A stretch of 64,000 nucleotides of DNA from Photobacterium iliopiscarium (lineage in GTDB: Bacteria > Pseudomonadota > Gammaproteobacteria > Enterobacterales > Vibrionaceae). Below, piece by piece: positions 1-9,092 of the stretch. Location: NCBI RefSeq assembly GCF_003026395.1, contig NZ_PYOO01000002.1:248001-312000 (forward strand), read 5' to 3'. The position numbers and the translations under genes are program-made. The notes below the pieces were generated by a model. It was not told where the DNA came from and made no database searches. It saw nothing but the letters and a program-made list of their open reading frames with translations. The stretch's first letter is position 1; every line of letters begins with the position of its first letter.

Positions 1-1
1 T

Positions 2-208
2 GGTCTCACTCAAAACTGGGCAAACGAACTGGCTGATTTTAACATTCGAGTTGGAGGTATTGTTCCAATTAACCACCAAGATAAACCTTATGATCAGCAG
101 CCGATTATCGGCGTTCCGATGCAAGATGAAATTGCACGAAATGTTGAATACATTGTGCGTAATGATTCGTTTAGTGGACGAATGATAGAATCAGAAATTG
201 GCGTCTAA
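2..208 (+). CDS. Short-chain dehydrogenase/reductase, C-terminal fragment
   Basis: The window opens inside this gene. The open frame gives 68 residues and a TAA stop at 206-208. The piece with NWANELADFNIRV followed by GGIVPI resembles the stretch after the active site in classical SDR enzymes, where an LA-E-(6)-IRVN-I-PG pattern is usual. The glycine-rich Rossmann motif and the YxxxK catalytic pair would lie upstream, outside the window, so cofactor and substrate cannot be inferred. It runs toward adhE and is followed by an 8-bp tandem repeat and then a hairpin shared with adhE. SDR membership is an inference from a short fragment. Confidence 0.55.
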   Translation, partial: GLTQNWANELADFNIRVGGIVPINHQDKPYDQQPIIGVPMQDEIARNVEYIVRNDSFSGRMIESEIGV

Positions 209-267
209 GCAGAGTAAAACAATCATCTAATCAAGCTGGCTAAGTATGAATACTTGGCCTTTTTTAT

Positions 268-315
268 GTTGCGAGGTTGCGAGGTTGCGAGGTTGCGAGG
301 TTGCGAGGTTGCGAG
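268..315. repeat. Tandem repeat, 6 x 8 bp (GTTGCGAG)
   Basis: Six perfect head-to-tail copies of GTTGCGAG run from 268 to 315. They lie between the stop codon of the SDR fragment and the shared terminator. No spacers are present, so this is a microsatellite-type tract, not CRISPR. It is noncoding on the plus strand after the upstream stop. Confidence 0.95.
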
Positions 316-360
316 GTGAATTTTAAGCACTTATCGATGATGATGTAAATCCCCAAAACA

Positions 361-396
361 AAAAGCCCGTCTATTGCTAGACGGGCTTTTTTATAT
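361..396. terminator. Bidirectional terminator between the SDR gene and adhE
   Basis: The arms AAAAGCCCGTCTA and TAGACGGGCTTTT form a 13-bp perfect stem around a TTGC loop. T-rich tracts lie on both sides, so it can end the plus-strand SDR transcript and the minus-strand adhE transcript. Confidence 0.9.
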
Positions 397-413
397 TTTA
401 GTCAGTAAAGATA

Positions 414-3092
414 TTAAGCTTTTGCTTTTTTACCTTTTGCAGCAACTTGTACTGGCTCTGATTTCTTAGCTACTTCTGCATCTTCAAACGTTTCGCCGTC
501 AACGTATGCTGTACCGTAGTAAGAAGCGATTAATACTTCTTTAAGCTCTTTAATCAATGGGTAACGTGGGTTAGCACCTGTACATTGGTCATCGAACGCA
601 TCTTCAGCAATTGCATCAACTTTAGCCATAAACGCAGCTTCATCAACACCAGCAGCTTGAATTGACAATGGAATATTCAATGCAATTTTAAGCTCTTCTA
701 ACCAATTAAGTAGCGCATTAACTTTCGTTTCAGTATTACCTTCACGGAAACCTAAGTGCTCTGCAACTTCAGCGTAACGAGCACGTGCTTTAGGACGGTC
801 GTACTGAGAGAATGCAGCTTGTTTAGTTGGGTTGTTAGTCGCATTAAAACGAACAGTATTCGAGATTAATAATGCATTCGCAAGACCGTGTGGTACGTGG
901 AATTCAGCGCCTAACTTGTGTGCCATTGAGTGACATGCACCAAGGAAAGACTGCGCAAAAGCCATACCAGCGATTGTTGCTGCATTGTGCACTTTCTCAC
1001 GTGCAATTGGATCTTTCTTACCGTTAGCGTAAGAGCTTGGTAAGTACTCTTTAAGCATCTTAAGAGCTTGAAGAGCGTGACCATCTGAGTATTCGTTAGC
1101 AAGAACAGAAACGTAAGCTTCTAATGCGTGCGTTACTGCATCGTAACCACCGAATGCACATAAAGACTTAGGCATATCCATTACAAGGTTAGCATCAACA
1201 ACAGCCATGTTTGGCGTTAGTTCGTAATCTGCTAATGGGTATTTTTGACCTGTCTTTTCATCAGTTACAACAGCAAATGGTGTAACTTCAGAACCAGTAC
1301 CTGAAGTAGTTGTGATACATACTAGTTCAGCTTTTTGACCCATTTTAGGGAACTTGTAAATACGTTTACGGATATCCATAAAGCGCATTGATAAATCTTC
1401 AAAATCAGTTTCTGGATGCTCGTACATTACCCACATGATTTTCGCAGCATCCATCGGTGAACCACCACCAACAGCTAAGATAACATCAGGTTGGTAACTT
1501 GCACATGCTTCAGCACCAGCTTTAACTACTGCTAATGTTGGATCTGCTTCTACTTCATGGAATACTTCAACTTCCATGCCTTTCTCTTTCAAGATTGAAC
1601 GTAGGTCATCGATGTAACCGTTGTTGAACAAGAAACGGTCAGTTACGATTAGAGCACGTTTTTTACCTTCAAGATCACTCATTGCGATTGGTAAACAGCC
1701 GCGACGGAAGTAGATAGATTTTGGTAGTTTATGCCACAACATATTTTCTGCTCGCTTAGCTACAATTTTCTTGTTGATAAGGTGCTTAGGACCTACGTTT
1801 TCAGAGATAGCATTACCACCCCAAGAACCACAACCTAGAGTTAGTGAAGGCGCTAATTCAAAGTTGTAAAGGTCACCAATACCACCTTGAGATGCAGGTG
1901 TATTCACAAGAATACGAGCAGTTTTCATTTTGTCACCGAAGTACGCAATACGCTCTTCGTTATTATCTTGGTCAGTGTAAAGAACTGATGTATGACCAAC
2001 ACCACCTATGTCTAAAATGATACCTGCTTGACGCACAGCATCTTCAAAGTCTTTCGCTTTAAATAGACCTAGAGTTGGTGATAGTTTTTCATGAGCAAAT
2101 TCATCATCCCATGAAGCTTCTAAGCCTTCACCAATAAGAATTTTAGTTGCCTTAGGCACTTTAACATTTGCTAGCTCAGCGATTTTGTATGCTGGTTGGC
2201 CAACGATGTTAGCGTTAAGTGCGCCATTGATAAGTAGTACTTTACGTACTTTATCTGCATCTTCTTTACTTAGAACAACCGCGCCGTATTCAGCAAAACG
2301 AGCTTTAACTTCATCGTAAATTGATTCAACAACGATTGCTGCTTGCTCAGAAGCACAGATAACACCGTTATCGAATGTTTTAGACATTAGGATAGAAGAA
2401 ACAGCACGTTTGATATCAGCAGTTTCGTCGATAACTACAGGTGTATTACCTGCACCAACACCGATTGCAGGTTTACCTGAAGAGTAAGCTGCTTTAACCA
2501 TGCCTGGACCACCAGTAGCAAGGATCATGTTGACGTGTTCATGTTTCATTAGCGCATTTGATAGTTCAACAGATGGTTGGTCAATCCAACCAATGATATC
2601 TTTTGGTGCGCCCGCTTTAACTGCTGCATCTAATACAACTTTCGCTGCGTAGTTAGTTGCATTTTTAGCACGTGGGTGTGGCGAGAAGATACAACCATTA
2701 CGTGTTTTAAGACAGATTAGCGATTTAAAGATTGCTGTTGAAGTAGGGTTTGTCGTTGGAACGATTGCACAAACAATACCTACAGGTTCAGCGATAGTGA
2801 TCGTGCCACCTTCATCGTTACGGTCGATAACGCCACACGTCAATTCATCTTTGTATTTATTGTAAATGAACTCAGAAGCAAAATGGTTTTTAATCACTTT
2901 GTCTTCCATGATACCCATGCCAGACTCTTCTGCTGCCATTTTAGCAAGTTCGATACGAGCAGTTGAAGCAGCTAGAGATGCAGCACGGAAGATTGCATCA
3001 ACTTGTTCTTGTGAAAAGCTTGCAAATTCTTTTTGAGCCGCTTTAACGCGTGCTACTAGAGCATCAAGTTCAGCTAAATTAGTTACAGGCAT
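414..3092 (-). CDS. adhE: Bifunctional aldehyde-alcohol dehydrogenase AdhE
   Basis: Cytoplasmic fermentation enzyme that reduces acetyl-CoA to acetaldehyde and then ethanol with NADH; the family forms spirosome filaments. The 892-residue protein has the expected order: a CoA-acylating aldehyde dehydrogenase domain with the catalytic Cys at about residue 246 (DNGVICASEQ), a linker, then an iron-dependent alcohol dehydrogenase domain with GGGSPMDAAK and metal-binding histidines in HSMAHKLGAEFHVPHG. The frame opens 15 codons earlier, but I start at MPVTNLAEL because GGAGAAAG precedes that ATG at good spacing and it matches the family start. It is divergent from marC, as in E. coli. FNR- and CRP-like sites upstream fit anaerobic and carbon control. 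Confidence 0.97.
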   Translation of the reverse strand: MPVTNLAELDALVARVKAAQKEFASFSQEQVDAIFRAASLAASTARIELAKMAAEESGMGIMEDKVIKNHFASEFIYNKYKDELTCGVIDRNDEGGTITIAEPVGIVCAIVPTTNPTSTAIFKSLICLKTRNGCIFSPHPRAKNATNYAAKVVLDAAVKAGAPKDIIGWIDQPSVELSNALMKHEHVNMILATGGPGMVKAAYSSGKPAIGVGAGNTPVVIDETADIKRAVSSILMSKTFDNGVICASEQAAIVVESIYDEVKARFAEYGAVVLSKEDADKVRKVLLINGALNANIVGQPAYKIAELANVKVPKATKILIGEGLEASWDDEFAHEKLSPTLGLFKAKDFEDAVRQAGIILDIGGVGHTSVLYTDQDNNEERIAYFGDKMKTARILVNTPASQGGIGDLYNFELAPSLTLGCGSWGGNAISENVGPKHLINKKIVAKRAENMLWHKLPKSIYFRRGCLPIAMSDLEGKKRALIVTDRFLFNNGYIDDLRSILKEKGMEVEVFHEVEADPTLAVVKAGAEACASYQPDVILAVGGGSPMDAAKIMWVMYEHPETDFEDLSMRFMDIRKRIYKFPKMGQKAELVCITTTSGTGSEVTPFAVVTDEKTGQKYPLADYELTPNMAVVDANLVMDMPKSLCAFGGYDAVTHALEAYVSVLANEYSDGHALQALKMLKEYLPSSYANGKKDPIAREKVHNAATIAGMAFAQSFLGACHSMAHKLGAEFHVPHGLANALLISNTVRFNATNNPTKQAAFSQYDRPKARARYAEVAEHLGFREGNTETKVNALLNWLEELKIALNIPLSIQAAGVDEAAFMAKVDAIAEDAFDDQCTGANPRYPLIKELKEVLIASYYGTAYVDGETFEDAEVAKKSEPVQVAAKGKKAKA

Positions 3093-3262
3093 ATTCTTTC
3101 TCCAAAAATAAAAACTATAAAATTCATTAAAAATCATTTAGTAAGAATATGTTGAAATCTTTTCACATTAAGAGCGTTAAAACTGATTAACACTTTCAAC
3201 AATACACATACTTAGTAAATTGCTTTCAAAACTGATTATAATTTTTCATACTATAAAAGAAA

Positions 3263-3276
3263 TTGATTTAGATCAC
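3263..3276. promoter_or_regulatory. FNR-like site upstream of adhE
   Basis: TTGAT-TTAG-ATCAC matches the FNR consensus TTGAT-N4-ATCAA at nine of ten positions. Its centre is about 177 bp upstream of the adhE start codon. Oxygen-responsive control of adhE is an inference from this match and the enzyme's role. Confidence 0.55.
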
Positions 3277-3452
3277 CACACTGTCAAAATTCTGAAATAA
3301 TAACTAATCGATGAAATCTAGTGTTTTATCATGCTTTTACATGCAGTTTCATGAATCTAACGATTGTTTTATCTAATATGTACTAAAAACATTTATTTCA
3401 CAAGCCGAAATATTACGTAATAAAAATACATTTACTAGCCCCCGTCACGTCT

Positions 3453-3474
3453 AATTGTGACAGAAATCACGATT
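3453..3474. promoter_or_regulatory. CRP-like site between adhE and marC
   Basis: The core TGTGA-CAGAAA-TCACG at 3456-3471 matches TGTGA-N6-TCACA at nine of ten half-site positions, with A/T-rich flanks. It lies about 370 bp from both start codons, so the regulated promoter is not decided by position alone. Confidence 0.6.
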
Positions 3475-3828
3475 TATGACGTTAACTGCTCAATATTTGT
3501 TGCATATAATCCATATGAATCATTGATTCACTAAGCCTAATACACAAAATACACTTTACATAATTTATCTGACATAAGATTATCTACGTCTTAAGTCGCA
3601 TTAATTAGCTTTTATCAGTAGATGAAATACTTAGCTTAGATTAAAATATGGTCGCAATCGTATTTTTCAATAATACGTCCTTATAAAAGCATGGGCAGAG
3701 ATAATGTCTAGATAAGATCACATAATCTACATAGTGTTGAATCTTTATTACCCATATGCCAATGAGAACACACTTTCTCTTTACTTACTCAGCCACAATA
3801 AATGAAGGTAACTTAATAGGTATTAACT

Positions 3829-4467
3829 ATGCAGGCTTTTGATATAGCAATATTTTTACACTTTTTCGTTGGGCTTATTGCGACTGTCAACCCTATCGGT
3901 ATCATGCCTGTTTTCGTTTCGCTTACGGGAGCCATGAGCCCTGAAGAACGAAACAAAACAGCATTAACCACCAATGTTGCCATTGCCATTATTTTAGTTG
4001 TCGCATTAATAGCTGGGCAACATTTGCTAGATCTGTTTAGTATCTCTATTGATTCATTTCGTGTTGCGGGCGGTTTGCTACTGCTAAGCATCGCATTTTC
4101 AATGATGAGCGGTAAAATCGGCGAAGTTAAACAGAATAAAGAAGAGAAGTCAGAATCCGTCAGTCGTGAACAAGTGGGCGTTGTCCCATTAGCGATGCCA
4201 TTAATGGCAGGTCCTGGTGCAATTAGTTCAACGATTGTATATGGCGCACGCTACCCGAGCTTGATGTCCACCGTGGGCATCGCGATCACAATTACCATCT
4301 TTGCTTTTTGTTGTTGGCTATTGTTTCGTTCAGCACCTTATATTGTACGGTTTTTAGGTCAAACAGGTATTAACGTTATTACGCGTATTATGGGTTTGAT
4401 TCTTGCAGCACTCGGTATTGAGTTTATAATCAATGGCCTACGAGTGATGTTACCCGGCTTAAGCTAA
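3829..4467 (+). CDS. MarC/YchE-family inner membrane protein
   Basis: A 212-residue integral membrane protein with about six hydrophobic segments and the family's early NPIG motif (residues about 22-25, ATVNPIGIMPVF), plus a second conserved patch around PLAMPLMAGPGAISS. These features and the length fit MarC-family proteins of the YchE branch. YchE-type members have been described as neutral amino acid transporters, but MarC proteins as a group are poorly characterised, so substrate is left open. It is divergent from adhE, matching the E. coli ychE/adhE arrangement, and is followed by a terminator. Confidence 0.85.
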   Translation: MQAFDIAIFLHFFVGLIATVNPIGIMPVFVSLTGAMSPEERNKTALTTNVAIAIILVVALIAGQHLLDLFSISIDSFRVAGGLLLLSIAFSMMSGKIGEVKQNKEEKSESVSREQVGVVPLAMPLMAGPGAISSTIVYGARYPSLMSTVGIAITITIFAFCCWLLFRSAPYIVRFLGQTGINVITRIMGLILAALGIEFIINGLRVMLPGLS

Positions 4468-4485
4468 CAATTTAAGTCACTACCT

Positions 4486-4520
4486 AAGCCTCAGCCTATT
4501 CATTTGCTGGGGCTTTCTTT
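4486..4520 (+). terminator. Terminator after marC
   Basis: AAGCCTCAGC pairs with GCTGGGGCTT (one T-G wobble) around a 10-nt loop, followed by TTCTTT. Confidence 0.7.
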
Positions 4521-4648
4521 CCTCTGATAATTACTTAAGTCACTGCGAGGTTTTGATATACTAGATAACATTCAAGCCAATTAATAACGCACCACAAACC
4601 GTAAAATATTATGTTGGCGTCTTATCTGTTAATAAATACAATTAAATT

Positions 4649-5473
4649 ATGACAAAACTAACACTCACCCCAAGACAACGTCTCTATCAAATTATTTTCG
4701 GCACTTCTACTCGCTTTGGTCAATGGTTTGATATCGCCTTAATTATTGCCATTATCAGTTCTGAAATAATTTTAATTATCTCATCAGTTGCGAGCATTGA
4801 ATCACAATACCCACATTTATTGGTTATTGCAGAATGGTCATTTACCATTCTATTCACTATTGAATACATTTTGCGTTTATATTGTTCACCACGACCACTC
4901 GCCTACATGCGCAGCTTTTATGGTGTGATCGATTTAATGGCCATTTTACCCGCTTATATTGCCTTTTTAATTCCAGGTTCAAACTACTTACTTATCATTC
5001 GTCTTATTCGTGTGTTACGTATTTTCCGCGTGTTGAAACTGGCAAGATTTCTTAAAGATTCCAATATCTTATTACGCTCACTTCGTCATGCTCAGCGTAA
5101 AATAGTGGTCTTTTTTAGTTCGGTTTTAATTCTGGTTACTGTCTTTGGCTCATTAATGTTCATTATTGAAGGCCCAGCAAATGGTTTTACTAGTATTCCA
5201 AAAAGTATTTATTGGGCAATTGTCACAATCACAACCGTTGGTTATGGCGATATTGTGCCTCACACCGTAATGGGTAAGGCGTTAGCATCATTAACCATGT
5301 TATTAGGCTACTCTATTCTTGCCGTACCTACGGGGATTATTACCGCAGAGTTAAATCAAGAGATGAAAACTCATCGAGGTCTGATTCGTTGCCCTAACTG
5401 TGCGACTAGCGGTCACGAAATGGATGCTGAATATTGTAAAAAATGTGGAACACAACTGCCAGAGACGTTATAG
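4649..5473 (+). CDS. Voltage-gated-type potassium channel with C-terminal zinc ribbon
   Basis: Inner-membrane ion channel of the six-transmembrane Kv type. In the 274-residue protein I see hydrophobic S1-S3 segments, an S4-like helix with regularly spaced arginines (LIIRLIRVLRIFRVLKLAR), a pore loop ending in the K+ selectivity filter TTVGYGD, and a final S6 segment. The C-terminus is unusual: CPNC, a short linker, then CKKCG, a four-cysteine zinc-ribbon knuckle in place of a RCK/TrkA-N regulatory domain. Voltage gating is inferred from S4. No clear Shine-Dalgarno precedes the ATG, but the start fits the first hydrophobic segment. The neighbours give no functional hint. Confidence 0.88.
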   Translation: MTKLTLTPRQRLYQIIFGTSTRFGQWFDIALIIAIISSEIILIISSVASIESQYPHLLVIAEWSFTILFTIEYILRLYCSPRPLAYMRSFYGVIDLMAILPAYIAFLIPGSNYLLIIRLIRVLRIFRVLKLARFLKDSNILLRSLRHAQRKIVVFFSSVLILVTVFGSLMFIIEGPANGFTSIPKSIYWAIVTITTVGYGDIVPHTVMGKALASLTMLLGYSILAVPTGIITAELNQEMKTHRGLIRCPNCATSGHEMDAEYCKKCGTQLPETL

Positions 5474-5474
5474 G

Positions 5475-5508
5475 ACAAAAAAGCCCGTGCCAATAAATGG
5501 AACGGGCT
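5475..5508 (-). terminator. Terminator of glpQ
   Basis: AGCCCGT (5482-5488) and ACGGGCT (5502-5508) form the stem. On the minus strand it is followed by TTTTTT, so it serves the minus-strand glpQ; there is no T tract in the plus direction. Confidence 0.8.
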
Positions 5509-5529
5509 ATAACTACAAAAAATTATTTA

Positions 5530-6615
5530 CTACTTTTTAGACGACGATTGTTGTTGTAAAAAATGCACGGCTTTATCCGGAAAATCAGTAAAGACACCAT
5601 CGACATCCGCTTGATTATAAAACACCTCTAGCATGCCATCGTAATCTTTAACATAGGCAGGAATACGATCTTTATCGGCACGAAATGTATAAGGATGTAC
5701 AACCATACCGTTCGCATGGGCATTTTTCACCATATCAGTGAGTTCTATGTGTCCTACCGTTGAACTGTCTTTCACTATCATCGGTTTCCACGGGCCAATA
5801 CCATCAGCATACTGAGACAAGACTTTCATGCCATTGGGCTCAAACATCCAATCATAACTATAAGGATGTGCTTTACCTGCTTTGTCATACTCCATGGTCT
5901 CATTCCAATCTGTTTCCGCCATCAACTGTACTAAATTCAAATCCATGCCCATGGCTGGCATTAATTGATCATTAATACGTTTAAGCTCATTGAAATCAAA
6001 CGTTTGTAAATAAACATTACTGTTTTTATCAATATAACCATAGTGCTTTAGTACTGTTAATACCGCTTTACTGATGTCTTTGCCTTCATGGCGATGAAAC
6101 CATGGCGCTTTAATTTCTGGATACAAGCCAATGTCATAACCCAAGGTTTTATTTAACCCCTGAATCATTTCAATTTCTTCTTGGAACGTTGGAACGGTAA
6201 AATGAGACTTCCAAATAGGGAACCGTTCAGAGAAACCTTGTACTTGCTTACCTTCTTTAATATCAAAACCTTCTGTCACACTTAGCTGTTTAATCTCTGC
6301 CAAGGTAAAATCAATTGCATAAAAACGACCATCTTTACGGGCTCGATTTGGAAAAACAGCAGCAACATTGGTCACACGATCCAGATAATGGTCATGTAAC
6401 ACCACCAACTTATCATCTTTTGTCATTACCACATCTTGCTCGATATAATCTGGCTTCATCGCATAAGCAAGTGCCTTTGCTGGTAAGGTATGTTCTGGTA
6501 AATACCCTGAGGCACCACGGTGGGCAATAACGACTTTATCAGTATTAGGTTGAGCAATAACATGCGAGGACAATACAGCGCAGCCAATCATTGTTGCTAG
6601 AATCATTTTTTTCAT
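5530..6615 (-). CDS. glpQ: Periplasmic glycerophosphodiester phosphodiesterase
   Basis: Hydrolyses glycerophosphodiesters from phospholipid breakdown to glycerol-3-phosphate and an alcohol. The 361-residue protein begins with a Sec signal peptide (MKKMILATMIGCAVLSSHVIA) and continues with the family hallmark HRGASGYLPEHT, then EQDVVMTKD and LHDHYLDRVT, holding the catalytic His and metal-binding acidic residues of the GDPD TIM barrel. The C-terminal DVDGVFTDFPD is typical of GlpQ. The frame is open 48 codons further, but GAAGGA sits just before this ATG and only this start gives a clean signal peptide. It is a single gene with its own terminator; two 20-bp direct repeats upstream may be operators. 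Confidence 0.93.
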   Translation of the reverse strand: MKKMILATMIGCAVLSSHVIAQPNTDKVVIAHRGASGYLPEHTLPAKALAYAMKPDYIEQDVVMTKDDKLVVLHDHYLDRVTNVAAVFPNRARKDGRFYAIDFTLAEIKQLSVTEGFDIKEGKQVQGFSERFPIWKSHFTVPTFQEEIEMIQGLNKTLGYDIGLYPEIKAPWFHRHEGKDISKAVLTVLKHYGYIDKNSNVYLQTFDFNELKRINDQLMPAMGMDLNLVQLMAETDWNETMEYDKAGKAHPYSYDWMFEPNGMKVLSQYADGIGPWKPMIVKDSSTVGHIELTDMVKNAHANGMVVHPYTFRADKDRIPAYVKDYDGMLEVFYNQADVDGVFTDFPDKAVHFLQQQSSSKK

Positions 6616-6930
6616 TATTATTCCTTCAATCACATATTGGTTCATATCGAACATGTAAATGCTCATTCGAAGCAAATAATACGGATAATAAATGACAGTT
6701 TTGCGATCAGATGCGTATATAATGCTTTTTTCAGCTTGAATAATAACTTTAATTCTCAAATGGTGACTTTAATTCCAAAGTGGAATAAAGCTATTAAATA
6801 TTCATCGTATCGACTTATTTGTTTCATACTTTGCTTTTACCACGTCTATAACGTGATAAAAATCAAACCGTAATAACGGCAAAAATCGTATAAACAAGCC
6901 GACATTAAGCCGATAACATAAAAGAAAGAT
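6616..6930. other. Intergenic region between cysS and glpQ
   Basis: This 315-bp AT-rich stretch lies upstream of glpQ. Apart from the 20-bp tandem repeat at 6747-6786, I see no gene or RNA. Frames extending glpQ into it lack a ribosome binding site and would destroy the signal peptide. Confidence 0.5.
6747..6786. repeat. Two imperfect 20-bp direct repeats upstream of glpQ
   Basis: CTTTAATTCTCAAATGG at 6747 is repeated as CTTTAATTCCAAAGTGG exactly 20 bp later. The second copy contains the palindrome ATTCCA-AAG-TGGAAT (6772-6786). They lie about 130-170 bp upstream of the glpQ start. Spacing of two helical turns suggests a regulator binding site; the protein is unknown. Confidence 0.45.
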
Positions 6931-6960
6931 ATAAAAAAACCGAGGCAGAACACCTCGGTT
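6931..6960 (-). terminator. Terminator of cysS
   Basis: AACCGAGG (6938-6945) pairs with CCTCGGTT (6953-6960). On the minus strand the stem is followed by a run of T, as expected for cysS. Confidence 0.88.
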
Positions 6961-6979
6961 TAATAAAGGACAGATTTAA

Positions 6980-8362
6980 TTATTTACGACGCCAAGTTGT
7001 ACCTTGTGCACCATCTTCTAAAATAATGCCCATCGCAAGTAGCTTATCACGCGCATCATCAGCAGCAGCCCAATCTTTTGCAGCACGCGCATCTAAACGC
7101 TGTTGAATTAATCCTTCAATTTCAGCCACGTTATCTTCTTCACCAGCACCACCTTGTAAGAAGGTTTCAGGATCTTGAGATAATAAGCCTAAAATATCAG
7201 CCAATTCTCGCATACGTGCACCTAACAAAGATGCAGCTGCAATATCATCCGTTTTAAGACGGTTGATCTCACGCGCCATATCAAACAATGCAGAATATGC
7301 TTCAGGCGTATTGAAATCATCATCCATCGCTTCTTTAAAACGAGCAACAAATTCTTCACCACCAGCCGCTTCTACTGATGTATCTAAGCCACGTAGTGAC
7401 GTATATAAACGCTCAAGTGCTGAACGCGCTTGTTTAAGATTATCTTCACTGTAGTTAAGCTGGCTACGGTAATGACCAGACATTAAGAAGTAACGTACAG
7501 TTTCAGGATCGTAATGGTTTAACACATCACGAATAGTGAAGAAGTTACCTAATGATTTAGACATCTTTTCACGATCGATCATCACCATGCCACTGTGCAT
7601 CCATGTATTCACGTATTGACCATCGTGAGCACAGCATGATTGCGCAATTTCATTTTCGTGGTGAGGAAATTGTAGATCTGAGCCACCACCATGAATATCA
7701 AAGTGATCACCAAGAATAGATGAATTCATCGCTGAACATTCAATATGCCAACCCGGACGACCAGGACCCCATGGTGATTCCCATGTTGGCTCACCAGGCT
7801 TCGACATTTTCCACAAAACAAAGTCTAATGGACTGCGTTTTGCCATATCGATATCAACACGCGCACCCGCTTGTAGTTGATCAAGATCTTGCTTAGAAAG
7901 GCGACCGTAATCGTCATACTTGCTCACTTCAAACATTACGTCGCCATTTGATGCAACATAAGCAAAGCCACGTTCAATTAAACGTTCACAAAGAGCGATG
8001 ATTTCAGCAATAAATTGCGTCGCACGTGGTTCAACATTCGGACGTTTCATGCCTAAAGCATCAAAGTCCGCATGCATTTCACCGATTAAACGCTCTGTTA
8101 ATGATTCACAGCTTTCGCCATTTTCAGCGGCACGCTTAATGATTTTATCGTCGATATCAGTAATGTTACGAACGAAAGTAAGATCGTAGCCTGAGTAACG
8201 CAAATAACGCGACACAACATCAAAAGAGACAAATGTACGACCGTGTCCGATGTGACATAAATCGTAGATCGTAACGCCACAAACGTACATACCGACTTTG
8301 CCAGGATGGATGGGTGTAAATACTTCTTTTTGTCGTGTGAGCGAATTATAGATCTTTAACAT
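6980..8362 (-). CDS. cysS: Cysteinyl-tRNA synthetase
   Basis: Charges tRNA-Cys with cysteine in the cytoplasm. The 460-residue class I synthetase has HIGH at residues 37-40 and KMSKS at 266-270. The zinc ligands that give cysteine selectivity are at the family positions: Cys28, Cys209, His234 and Glu238. The C-terminal anticodon-binding helical region is complete and the length is typical. It is divergent from ppiB, the same pairing as in E. coli and Vibrio, and has its own terminator. Confidence 0.98.
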   Translation of the reverse strand: MLKIYNSLTRQKEVFTPIHPGKVGMYVCGVTIYDLCHIGHGRTFVSFDVVSRYLRYSGYDLTFVRNITDIDDKIIKRAAENGESCESLTERLIGEMHADFDALGMKRPNVEPRATQFIAEIIALCERLIERGFAYVASNGDVMFEVSKYDDYGRLSKQDLDQLQAGARVDIDMAKRSPLDFVLWKMSKPGEPTWESPWGPGRPGWHIECSAMNSSILGDHFDIHGGGSDLQFPHHENEIAQSCCAHDGQYVNTWMHSGMVMIDREKMSKSLGNFFTIRDVLNHYDPETVRYFLMSGHYRSQLNYSEDNLKQARSALERLYTSLRGLDTSVEAAGGEEFVARFKEAMDDDFNTPEAYSALFDMAREINRLKTDDIAAASLLGARMRELADILGLLSQDPETFLQGGAGEEDNVAEIEGLIQQRLDARAAKDWAAADDARDKLLAMGIILEDGAQGTTWRRK

Positions 8363-8553
8363 GTCTCAGCATTACTCATTAATTTCAAATTTGTCGGTAA
8401 TTACACCTTTTATAGCATTTGATCGCAAGGAAAATTCAAGGATGGATGCTATTTTAGCCATTAGTGCAGATTAAGCGGGTAATGTTTGTCTGACACGGCT
8501 AAGGTAAGTTAATATCCACGCTTAAAGAAAATACTCCATTTAAGGAAAAAATC

Positions 8554-9048
8554 ATGATCACTCTTCACACAAATTTCGGTGACATCAAAATTAATCTTTT
8601 CGAAGATAAAGCACCTGTAACATGTGCTAACTTCCTAGAATACTGCCGTGACGGTTTCTATAATGGCACTATTTTCCACCGCGTTATTGATGGTTTCATG
8701 GTTCAAGGCGGCGGCATGCTTCCTGGTATGGAAGAGAAAGAAACTCGCGCAACAATCAATAATGAAGCAAACAATGGCCTAAGCAACAAAACAGGCACAT
8801 TAGCAATGGCGCGTACTAATGCACCACACTCTGCTAGCTCACAGTTCTTCATTAACGTAAAAGATAACAACTTCCTAGACTTCACTGGCGAAAACATGAG
8901 TGGCTGGGGCTACTGTGTATTTGCTGCTGTTGTTGAAGGCATGGATGTAGTCAATAAAATCAAAGCAGTAAAAACAGGCCGTAACGGTTACCACGACGAC
9001 GTGCCGGTTGAAGACGTTATCATCGAAAACGTAACAATCGAAGACTAA
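8554..9048 (+). CDS. ppiB: Peptidyl-prolyl cis-trans isomerase B (cyclophilin)
   Basis: Cytoplasmic cyclophilin that speeds proline isomerisation during folding. The 164-residue protein has no signal peptide and begins [15 protein letters not shown]. It carries the core [13 protein letters not shown] with the catalytic Arg, and [11 protein letters not shown] and [17 protein letters not shown] of the binding groove. AAGGA lies about eight bases before the ATG. Codon choice is strongly biased toward forms such as AAC, GGC and CGT, suggesting high expression. lpxH follows after a hairpin. Confidence 0.97.
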   Translation: MITLHTNFGDIKINLFEDKAPVTCANFLEYCRDGFYNGTIFHRVIDGFMVQGGGMLPGMEEKETRATINNEANNGLSNKTGTLAMARTNAPHSASSQFFINVKDNNFLDFTGENMSGWGYCVFAAVVEGMDVVNKIKAVKTGRNGYHDDVPVEDVIIENVTIED

Positions 9049-9056
9049 TACTTCGC

Positions 9057-9086
9057 AAAGGGCGGTCAGTTACCGCCCTTTATTAA
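9057..9086 (+). terminator. Terminator after ppiB, abutting lpxH
   Basis: AAAGGGCGGT (9057-9066) and ACCGCCCTTT (9072-9081) make a perfect 10-bp stem with a 5-nt loop, then ATTAAA. It ends about 12 bases before the lpxH start codon. Confidence 0.8.
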
Positions 9087-9092
9087 ACTCTT

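Larger units (their letters stand above)
3093..3828. other. 736-bp divergent intergenic region, adhE / marC
   Basis: AT-rich noncoding DNA between two divergent genes. I see an FNR-like palindrome at 3263-3276 and a CRP-like palindrome at 3453-3474, both listed separately. No open frame with a ribosome binding site and no RNA gene was recognised in the rest. The length leaves room for a long adhE leader, which is usual for this gene in enteric bacteria. Confidence 0.6.

Noticed and set aside
6616..6759. 48-codon N-terminal extension of GlpQ
   Set aside because: It would bury the signal peptide internally and lacks a Shine-Dalgarno sequence; GAAGGA precedes the chosen ATG.
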